The notes beneath the pieces are model-generated. The model was given only the letters and a program-made list of their open reading frames with translations. It searched no databases and was not told the DNA's origin. Positions 57,258-64,000 of a stretch of 64,000 nt of DNA are shown piece after piece. The position numbers and the translations under genes were made by a program. This stretch comes from JAWKTV01 sp041398905 (lineage in GTDB: Bacteria > Planctomycetota > Planctomycetia > Planctomycetales > Planctomycetaceae). Every line of letters starts with the position of its first letter. The stretch's first letter is position 1. The DNA is taken from NCBI GenBank assembly GCA_041398905.1, contig JAWKTV010000020.1, positions 1-64,000 of the forward strand, written 5' to 3'.

Positions 57258-59077
57258 GGAGATTGGCGGGCGTCTGGATCGAAACGTGCCGTGTAGAGTG
57301 ACAGCGTCTGGTATTCCGCCAGCCGCCGCCAGCGAGTGAAGTCGTTCGTCAGATCGCCGGCCTGAATCAGTCCGTCGCCCAGCACCTGGTCGATCGATTC
57401 GCCGCGACGGGCGATGAGCCAGATACGTTCGCCACGTTCAGGCCGGCGATTGTGCGGGATCCGAAACCCGTGTCGGTCCATGTAGAACAGCGAGGGGAGG
57501 TCGCAAGGGAGCGGAGCGAACAGGAGGTGCCTTTCATCGGGCCGAGCGGCGACCTCCGAGTGCAACCGCTCGACGAGTTCGGGGATCGATTGATAGCCCA
57601 ACCGATCCTCGGGGAAAAACGGTGTCTCGCGACGGCGATGTTCCCAAGCGCCAATTGTGAGTACGACCGCGATCGCAACGAGCATCGCCCGGCGACCCGC
57701 GTCGCCGTGTCGCCAGACCTTCTCCGCACCTCGCGCGAACAGGATGGCGACGCCCGTCGCACACAGCAGGTACGCCCACGGTGCGAGGTGCAGAAACAGC
57801 CGCGGCGGCGGCGCGACGTGTCGCCACAAGTTGATCGCCGCCACGACCGCGAACGGCAACCACAGTCGCGACTGGTCAAACCATGTTCGCGGCCACACCA
57901 GCAATCCCAGCGCGGCGAACGCGCCCCAGACCCAGGGGGAGAACCAGCCATCACACCACCAGCCTGCCGCACCGATCCAGCTTTGTCCAAACGCCGCCAG
58001 ATAATTCGTCGTCTTGTCGGCCAGCATGATCGGATCGCGCAGGAACTGGAATCCGCGAAACAGAAACGCCGGGGTGTAGAACACCGAGACTGCGACGACG
58101 GACAGGCCGCCGAGCAACAGTAACTGCAGCAGTTTCCCGGTCAGCCCCGGAGCCGGGGCCGGAGCCGGAGCCGCCAGGTTTGAGTCACGAGGCGCTCCGC
58201 ACCGAGTGAGCAGATACCAGCCGCATGATGCGAATGTGGGGTAGACCATGATCGGCATCGCGCACAGGCCCAGCGTGATCGCGAGGAACGCCGCGAGCCA
58301 GTCCCGCGGGTTGCTTCGCAATCGCAGCCGGGCCATCGCGGTGTCGAGCACCACCGCCGCGACCGCGACGAACATGTAACCGCGGGCGTCGACCGAATAG
58401 CTGATGAGCGCGGGCGACACCGCGACGATCGCCGCCGCGAGACACGCCGGCTCGCGACCGCGCCACTCCCGTGCCCAACGCCACACCAGCAGTGACAAGC
58501 TGCAGCCCAGTACGAACACCGGCAGTCGCAGCGCCCACTCCTGCGGACCAAACAATCGGCCGCAGACGTAGACCAGTAGCGTGTTAAGGGGATGATTGTT
58601 GGTCGAGTTGTAATCGCCGATCGCCTCCGGCAGCGACCGGCTGGCGAAGTTGATCCACGTGTAGGCTTCGTCATACGCCATCGGCGCGTTCAGTTCCGCC
58701 AGACGCAGTCCACAGCCAACCGCCGCGATGACCAGCACTGCGAACCACTCGACCCGGGACGGACCAGCTTGAGCCGCCGGCTGCGAGATCACCTGCGGTC
58801 CGGCGGGCGTCGTCGCATCGCCCCGCCACAGACTTCGCAGGAACTCCGCCACCTGCTCAGTCCGCCACCACAGTCCAGCGGAGAGTGCCGTCAACACTCC
58901 CCAGTACCAGCCGGCGGCCATCACGAACCGCGCGAACCGCTCGGGAGTCACGTCTTCAGCACGTCGAACATACGCTCCCAGCGGCCGCACATCTTCGATC
59001 GATGCGGTCGCGGCGACTCCCGCCAGCAGCGACAGCAGACCGAAGACGACGGCGAGACAGCGGATGAAACTGACCAT
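57254..59077 (-). CDS. GT39-like (ArnT/PMT-type) membrane glycosyltransferase
   Basis: 607 residues with about 11-12 membrane helices. The conserved acidic pair of lipid-linked GT-C enzymes is Asp136-Glu137 in MAYDEAYTWINF; the following NSTNNHPLNTLLVYVCGRLF and SVDARGYMFVAV are typical of this class. A soluble C-terminal part of about 130 residues ends the protein. These enzymes use polyprenyl-phosphate sugars as donors outside the membrane. The stop overlaps the start of the GT2 gene (ATGA) and the start is two bases from the upstream GT39 gene. Substrate unknown. Confidence 0.83.
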   Translation of the reverse strand: MVSFIRCLAVVFGLLSLLAGVAATASIEDVRPLGAYVRRAEDVTPERFARFVMAAGWYWGVLTALSAGLWWRTEQVAEFLRSLWRGDATTPAGPQVISQPAAQAGPSRVEWFAVLVIAAVGCGLRLAELNAPMAYDEAYTWINFASRSLPEAIGDYNSTNNHPLNTLLVYVCGRLFGPQEWALRLPVFVLGCSLSLLVWRWAREWRGREPACLAAAIVAVSPALISYSVDARGYMFVAVAAVVLDTAMARLRLRSNPRDWLAAFLAITLGLCAMPIMVYPTFASCGWYLLTRCGAPRDSNLAAPAPAPAPGLTGKLLQLLLLGGLSVVAVSVFYTPAFLFRGFQFLRDPIMLADKTTNYLAAFGQSWIGAAGWWCDGWFSPWVWGAFAALGLLVWPRTWFDQSRLWLPFAVVAAINLWRHVAPPPRLFLHLAPWAYLLCATGVAILFARGAEKVWRHGDAGRRAMLVAIAVVLTIGAWEHRRRETPFFPEDRLGYQSIPELVERLHSEVAARPDERHLLFAPLPCDLPSLFYMDRHGFRIPHNRRPERGERIWLIARRGESIDQVLGDGLIQAGDLTNDFTRWRRLAEYQTLSLYTARFDPDARQSP

Positions 59078-59079
59078 TG

Positions 59080-60630
59080 TCAGTGCGACTCCATCACCGG
59101 CCGGCGATGCGGCGGAGCGGTGTACAGCTCCGAGTAGCAGGCGAACAGGTCGGCCTTGTCTCCGAACGATCGCTGGTATTCCGCTTCGAGCGCGGCGGGC
59201 ACGCCATCGCGCAACGATGTCGGACCCGCGACCAGCAGGTGATACCGCTCATCTGAAACATCGTAGAAGAATGGAAAGTTCAGCCCGAGCAGCGTCTTGC
59301 GACCGGCGAGATGGAACTCGAACGCGTAGCCCGGGTCGACCACCTGGACACCGTCGGACGGCGTGTTCGACAGCAATTCTTGCGTGAACGCGGGGGCGTT
59401 GTAGGCGGTATCGTTCCAGTGCCGCAGGTGGGCGAGCAGCGTCCGCACGCCGGCGCCAGGCAATAACAACGCCGCCGCCAGCAACGCAGCCGCCGTGAAT
59501 CGCACCGGTCCGACCGCCGCAGCCCCGCCAGTCCGCAGCGTCAGCCGCGACAGCAGGCTGCCCGCCAGCAGAAAGCCGGGCACCAGCGTGTACACCCAGT
59601 ACCCCTTGGTCGGATGCGTTCCCTGCAAGGCGATATGCAGGTAAAGGCCAACCGTCGCCAACAGCAGGACGGGCCGCTTCCATTCGGTGCGGACCAGGTC
59701 AACGCGGGCGACCGCCACGCCGCTCGACACCGTGAGCAGGATGACCTGCAACGGTCCGGTATGCTCCACGAACAGCGGCCATTGCACGCGGAGCGACTCG
59801 ATCGGCCAGAGCAACCGCGACAGCACCCCCGCGCCCGCCTTGTTGAACACGTTGTTGCCGAACTGCGTGACGAACAGGTCCGGGTCGACGAGAATTAACG
59901 GAATCCACAACGCCGCAACCAGCAGAGCGACCGTGGTGAGCACCGTAGCGTCGCGCAGCCTTGTGAACCAACTCGGCCCACGGCACAGGCTCCACAAACC
60001 GACCTGCAGTGCGAAGACGATCGCAAACGGATGTGTGAGAAACCCACCGCCGATCGCCGCTGCAGCGGCGATCAGCCAGCGGAGCCGGCCGCTCGTCCAC
60101 CACCAAGACGCGGTCAGCAGCGAAAGGACGCCGAACAGCCCGCACAGCATGTCGGGCCGGGCGATGACGCAGGGGAAATAGAAGACGCGCGACCACGCGA
60201 ACAGGGCGGCCGCCCAGAGGGCGTCACCGCGGCGGGGGAGCCAGACGCGGCCCAGGGCATACACCGCCCAAATGGTCAGCGTTCCAGCAAGTGCCGACGC
60301 TACCCGCGCCGCGCCGGTCCCCGGCCCCGTCACCGCATAGACGGCCGCCTGTGAATAGAAGTAGAGCGGCGGCAATGCGTAGAGCAGATCATCCGCCCGG
60401 TAGAAGGCGGCCGTCTCGTCGCGGCTGGGCAGATACGGAATGCTTGGCAGACCGGTCTGAAGGATCGTCCAACCGGGCACCGCGAAGTAGTCCTCGTCCT
60501 GGGCCGGTATCTGTCGCAGCATCACCGGCAGTCGGCAGACCCAGAAGCTGGTGATGATCGCGACGAGAATCCACCGCGCAGCGTTCGACGAACGATCAGT
60601 CGAAGTCGGCTCGGCGTCGCCAGTTGACAT
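59080..60630 (-). CDS. GT39-like membrane glycosyltransferase
   Basis: 516 residues, about 10-11 membrane helices, GT-C fold. The acidic motif QDEDYFAVPGW (Asp45-Glu46) is in the first outer loop, followed by YALPPLYFYSQAAVYAVTGP and SRVFYFPCVIARPDMLCGLF, the RPD motif of the family. A C-terminal soluble domain follows. The end is two bases before the next GT39 gene, so they are one unit. It probably transfers a sugar from a polyprenyl carrier to a lipid, protein or glycan. Confidence 0.83.
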   Translation of the reverse strand: MSTGDAEPTSTDRSSNAARWILVAIITSFWVCRLPVMLRQIPAQDEDYFAVPGWTILQTGLPSIPYLPSRDETAAFYRADDLLYALPPLYFYSQAAVYAVTGPGTGAARVASALAGTLTIWAVYALGRVWLPRRGDALWAAALFAWSRVFYFPCVIARPDMLCGLFGVLSLLTASWWWTSGRLRWLIAAAAAIGGGFLTHPFAIVFALQVGLWSLCRGPSWFTRLRDATVLTTVALLVAALWIPLILVDPDLFVTQFGNNVFNKAGAGVLSRLLWPIESLRVQWPLFVEHTGPLQVILLTVSSGVAVARVDLVRTEWKRPVLLLATVGLYLHIALQGTHPTKGYWVYTLVPGFLLAGSLLSRLTLRTGGAAAVGPVRFTAAALLAAALLLPGAGVRTLLAHLRHWNDTAYNAPAFTQELLSNTPSDGVQVVDPGYAFEFHLAGRKTLLGLNFPFFYDVSDERYHLLVAGPTSLRDGVPAALEAEYQRSFGDKADLFACYSELYTAPPHRRPVMESH

Positions 60631-60713
60631 GGTCAGTTGCTCGCAGTCTCTGTCGACGGTCCTTGCGATTCCTTCAGGGCCGCACGAGTCCGCCTCCCAG
60701 CGAACGTCGATCG

Positions 60714-61736
60714 TTAGATCGTCCCCAGCTCAATTTGCTCGCGAATCCACGGAATGACTTCATCGAGCACGACATCAAGCGGCGTCGCGGCCTCGAAGCC
60801 GAGCACCTGGCGCGCCTTCGAGACATCGGGGGAACGGAGCGCAACGTCGTGGGCGAACGGTTCATCGCACACGAGGTCCAAGGGCACCTCCGTCCCTTTG
60901 ATCTTCCGCCAGATCAACTCGGCCAACTCACGGACTGTGGTGGCGACGGGAGTTGACAGGTTGAAGTCTTCGTTGCGGGCGGCGGGATGTTCAACACAGG
61001 CACGGATCCCCCGGGCGAGGTCGCGAGCGTAGGTATAGTGCCGCACCTGCGAGCCATCGCCGAGAATATGCAGTGGCGACTGACCTTTGAGCACCTTCTG
61101 CACGAGGTCGGGGACAACATGGCTCATCGCGAGTTGGATGTCGCCCGAGAGGACCTGGTGATCGGTCCGCGCCCGTCGTTCTCCGATGCCCACGCAATTG
61201 AACGGCCGGCAGATCGTGTAAGGGAGCTGGTACTGCTGCCAGGCGCCGCGGGCGAAGTATTCGGTCGCCAGCTTCTGGAATCCGTAGGTCGATTCGGGGG
61301 GCGGACAGCGGAGCACCGCGTCCTCGGGGGTCGGGAAGATGTCCGCGTTCTCGAAGACCATGGACGATGACAGCACGGTGATTTTTTGCAGCGTACCTGT
61401 CTGCCGCGCGGCGATCGCGGCGTCAAACGCGGCCGCGGTGATCCGCTCGTTCTCGGCGATCAGGTCGTACGCCAGCCGATGGAAGTAGGAGATGCCGCCG
61501 ATCATCGCCGCGCCGGCGATGAAGTGATCGCAGCCTTGCAGGAGTTCCCGCAAGAGCGCGACATCCTTGGCGTCCCCCCGCACGAAGCGATAGCGATCGT
61601 TCCCCTGTTGCCGCTGGGAGAGATCGCCGTATTTCGAGAAGTTATCGAGGCCGACGACTTCGTAGCCGGCCGCGAGGAACTCCTCGACGAGGTAGGAGCC
61701 GATGAATCCGGCTGAGCCGGTGATCAGAATTCTCAT
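60714..61736 (-). CDS. NAD-dependent epimerase/dehydratase (extended SDR)
   Basis: 340 residues from the ATG at 61736, seven bases after the stop of the dehydrogenase. MRILITGSAGFIGSYLVEEF is the NAD fold; the catalytic Ser region is TVLSSSMVFENAD and the YxxxK is in STYGFQKLATEYF. RPFNCVGIGERRARTDHQVL, LHILGDGSQVRHYTYARDLA and KARQVLGFEAATPLD are the sugar-nucleotide parts. It probably epimerises or dehydrates a UDP/GDP/dTDP-sugar in the same pathway as the dehydrogenase encoded upstream. The exact substrate cannot be told. Confidence 0.88.
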   Translation of the reverse strand: MRILITGSAGFIGSYLVEEFLAAGYEVVGLDNFSKYGDLSQRQQGNDRYRFVRGDAKDVALLRELLQGCDHFIAGAAMIGGISYFHRLAYDLIAENERITAAAFDAAIAARQTGTLQKITVLSSSMVFENADIFPTPEDAVLRCPPPESTYGFQKLATEYFARGAWQQYQLPYTICRPFNCVGIGERRARTDHQVLSGDIQLAMSHVVPDLVQKVLKGQSPLHILGDGSQVRHYTYARDLARGIRACVEHPAARNEDFNLSTPVATTVRELAELIWRKIKGTEVPLDLVCDEPFAHDVALRSPDVSKARQVLGFEAATPLDVVLDEVIPWIREQIELGTI

Positions 61737-61743
61737 GAGTGAA

Positions 61744-62948
61744 TCAGGCATGGTGAGGCAGGAACCCGAAGACATCGACGACGGGTTGCCGGAACGTCAG
61801 TGAGCGATATTCATCGTGGCAGGCTCAGAGAATCAGGATGTCGGATTCGCTGATGACCTGCTCCAGCGGCACCAGCTCGGGTCCTGCACGTGCGGATCGG
61901 TACACAGCACGCGGCGGCAATCGAGCGTGAGTATCTTCCGCAGCTTGTACGACAGCGAACTCCGCGCGTCGTCGCAGTTCCCTTTGAACGCCATCCCCAG
62001 GATGCCGACCGTCGCCTGCGTCAGGTCGTGTCGTTCACGGAGCTGTTCGACGAGAAACGATGGCAGCCCCTCGTTGACCATCATCGCGTGCTGCCCCAGC
62101 GAGAGCAGATTGTGATTGAAAGACCCGAGCTGCATCGTGTCCTTGAGCAGACATGGCCCCGCCGCGAAACCCGACCGGGCGAAGCCTCGCATCCGTGGGT
62201 AGTCGGTCGTCACCGCCTCGTAGATTCGCTGGAAATTCGCGCCGAACCTTTCGGCGAGCATGTAGAACTGGTTCGAGATCGCGAAATTGATGTAGCGGTA
62301 GCTGTTGGAGAACAGCTTCGCCATTTCCGCTTCCACCGGCGTAACCTCGATGACTTTGGCGCCGAGGTCGGTGAAGAAGTCGTTCGCCCGCTTCGCGGCG
62401 GTGGGTGAACAGCCCGCGGTAATTTGAGGCAGTTGGGTGATTTCCCGCAGCGCATGGCCTTGCGCGATCCGCTCGGGGCAGTAGCAGACGTCGATGCCGA
62501 GCGCACGTTCTTCGACGATGCGGCCGAGTCGATCGACGACGCCCGGAAAGACGGTGCTGCGAATCATCAGCAATTGCTCGGACCGCATCTTCGCGAGCAC
62601 GTCGTTCATCGTGCGGTCGAAGGCGCGGATGTTCGGGTCGAGATACTCGTCCACCGGTGTGCCGATGGTCACGATGACCACATCGAACTGGTCAAGCCGC
62701 TCCGACGTCGTTCGCAGTTGGAATCGTCCGCTGGCGAGACATGCCGGCAGCAGTTCGTCAGCCCCGACCTCCATGAAGGGCATCACGCCCGACTCGATCT
62801 CCGCCAGTCGCTGCGTACTGCTGTCGATCAGGGTGATTGTGTGTCCGCGATCGCACAGCAGCATCCCCAGCGGCAGACCCACATGCCCCCCGCCACCAAT
62901 CACGGCGACGCGAAGCGGACTGACGACGGATGGACCGGTGAGAGGCAT
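61744..62948 (-). CDS. Nucleotide-sugar dehydrogenase (UDP-GlcDH/WecC type), frameshift and in-frame TGA
   Basis: About 401 residues if one missing base near 61880 is restored and a TGA at 61825-61827 is read through. The NAD fold is RVAVIGGGGHVGLPLG; the catalytic Cys is in GFAAGPCLLKDTMQLGS, the Lys in FSNSYRYINFAISNQF. LGMAFKGNCDDARSSLSYKL marks the C-terminal domain. After TGA the frame continues as ACHDEYRSLTFRQPVVDVFG to a stop seven bases before the next gene, as in intact homologues. GGA to TGA is a one-base change. The enzyme oxidises the sugar C6 to a uronic acid. The ATG at 62948 is preferred over 62969. Confidence 0.82.
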
Positions 62949-63184
62949 GGAGCAGAAACCGTGGCGCAACAGCCGGTGCTTGAAGGAGGCGTGCCGAGTG
63001 AACGTGGATTGTATCGGTCGACCCGTTCAGCGGCACGAGCGCCGAGGCGAATTCCGCACCGAGATCACCAGGTTCGACGCGCGCGCATTGGCCAAGTGGT
63101 TGGAAAGTCGTGACTCCGCTACGCTGAAGCGGGGCAGTGTGACTGCCCGTCGTTCATTCCTTTCCGCCCCAGACTTGCGACTCG

Positions 63185-64000
63185 ATGTTGACTCATCAAC
63201 TTGCTCCCGTCACGCGTCCTGTCATCTGGCTGCTCGTTCTGTGTCTGGTGCCCGCGCTGGCCGGTTGCGACGCAGGTTCCTCGACGGAGCAGGCTCCGTC
63301 ATCCGCTGTAAATCAGTCGTCCACACCCCCCGCGGAGAATCCGGACTCCGGAGCAGCGGCTGGCGCGGAACCCGATGTGGCGCCGGAGCCGGCCGTAGAA
63401 GCGCCGCAGCCGGTGTCCGCCGCGAAACCAGCCCCGCCGATGCCGGTCGATTACATCAACCCCATCACCGCCGAAGACGCGGCCACCGGCTGGATCAGCC
63501 TGTTTGACGGGGCGTCGCTGTTTGGCTGGCGGTTGCATGAGGGCGGCGCGAACTGGCGGGTCGAAGATCAAGCGATCGTCGTCGATGACGGACCGAAAGA
63601 CCTGCTCTGCACCTCCGTTCCGTTCAAGGACTACGAACTGCGGCTTGAGTTCCGGCAGCCGGCGGGCGGCAACAGCGGCGTCTTTCTGCGGACATCCGAG
63701 CAGCCGCAGAACCCCGCCGAGGACTGCTATGAACTCAACATCGCGGACGAGCACCCGGAAGGCTTTACCACGGGATCATTCGTTGGACGGCAGAAGACCG
63801 CCGAGCCCGTCGCGGCTTCGACCGACTGGCGCAAGCTGCACGTTGTGGCGGAAGGGCAACGCTTCACTGTCACACTCGATGGCGTGCAAGTGCTCGACTA
63901 CACCGATGAGGGCGAGCATCAGCAGCCGACGGGACTGATCGGGCTGCAAAAGAACGAGGGGCGGATCGAGTTCAAGAACATTCGCCTCCGACCGCTGACG
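63185..64000 (+). CDS. DUF1080 (3-keto-disaccharide hydrolase-like) lipoprotein, 3' end missing
   Basis: 272 codons to the window end with no stop. A lipoprotein signal ends VPALAGC (Cys28), followed by an Ala/Pro/Glu-rich linker of about 65 residues and the DUF1080 domain from GWISLFDGASLFGWRLHEGG. Conserved parts are DYELRLEFRQPAGGNSGVFL, CYELNIADEH, WRKLHVVAEGQRFTVTLDG and TGLIGLQKNEGRIEFKNIRL. The concanavalin-like beta-sandwich domain is greatly expanded in planctomycetes and acts on or binds glycans at the cell surface. The gene is divergent from the sugar cluster. Start by signal peptide; no strong ribosome binding site. Confidence 0.88.
   Translation, partial: MLTHQLAPVTRPVIWLLVLCLVPALAGCDAGSSTEQAPSSAVNQSSTPPAENPDSGAAAGAEPDVAPEPAVEAPQPVSAAKPAPPMPVDYINPITAEDAATGWISLFDGASLFGWRLHEGGANWRVEDQAIVVDDGPKDLLCTSVPFKDYELRLEFRQPAGGNSGVFLRTSEQPQNPAEDCYELNIADEHPEGFTTGSFVGRQKTAEPVAASTDWRKLHVVAEGQRFTVTLDGVQVLDYTDEGEHQQPTGLIGLQKNEGRIEFKNIRLRPLT

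Noticed and set aside
61825..61827. TGA as selenocysteine or recoded codon
   Set aside because: The homologous position is a plain residue, no SECIS-like hairpin is evident, and the same gene also has an indel, so an error or nonsense change is simpler.

Overview
The window is GC-rich, densely packed bacterial DNA that reads as a planctomycete chromosome. The evidence is the gene mix: a DUF1080 lipoprotein, a sulfatase-activating (formylglycine-generating) enzyme with a lipobox, a very long DUF4175-type protein facing a large vWA membrane protein, a MoxR-led operon, DUF2237, DUF2293 and DUF309 proteins, and the order rpmI-rplT-pheS without infC or pheT next to it. No 16S/23S rRNA, CRISPR array, phage or insertion sequence was seen, and the species cannot be named from this alone.

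Layout. 0-6 kb: tRNA-Leu(CAA) with a terminator, a DUF2752 membrane protein, an isochorismatase-fold hydrolase, a short SecA-like protein and an M14-like lipoprotein (the last three frameshifted), and an unknown conserved protein. 6-10 kb: PEP-hydrolase-like TIM barrel, YhaM-type HD/OB-fold nuclease, DUF2293. 10-18 kb: DUF4175-type giant with a disordered stretch of over 800 residues, converging on a vWA membrane protein; then DUF309. 18-28 kb: priA, a BON protein, polA, an FAD oxidoreductase, an RMD1-like protein and a DUF1624-type acyltransferase. 28-34 kb: cysC, a BrnT-like toxin/HTH antitoxin pair, fumC, a YqjM-type old yellow enzyme and a di-haem peroxidase. 34-41 kb: a phosphodiesterase, formylglycine-generating enzyme, GT2, two translationally coupled unknowns, DUF2237, serine hydrolase and a TfoX-C protein. 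41-47 kb: an overlapping operon moxR / membrane protein / ABC ATPase / nucleoside hydrolase. 47-54 kb: a YhaN-like SMC-type ATPase with a small upstream gene, TerC, pheS, rplT and rpmI. 54-63 kb: a nucleotide-sugar and glycosyltransferase cluster (gmd, fcl, GT2, two GT39, an epimerase and a sugar dehydrogenase), then the start of a DUF1080 lipoprotein cut by the window end.

How the genes work together. Replication and repair are served by PriA, PolA, the YhaN-like ATPase and the YhaM-like nuclease. Translation is served by L35, L20, PheS and the tRNA. Envelope glycan synthesis is served by the 54-63 kb block, which makes GDP-L-fucose and an oxidised sugar nucleotide and has lipid-linked glycosyltransferases. 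CysC (PAPS supply) and the formylglycine-generating enzyme (sulfatase activation) suggest sulfated glycans matter to this cell; that link is inference.

Quality caution. At least nine genes, including polA which should be intact, need one or more single-base frame corrections, several at G or C runs. Most are probably sequence errors of a draft assembly rather than biology. The 1.2-4.6 kb stretch is far denser in shifts than the rest and could hold truly decayed genes. Coordinates of frameshifted genes span the whole reconstructed reading frame.
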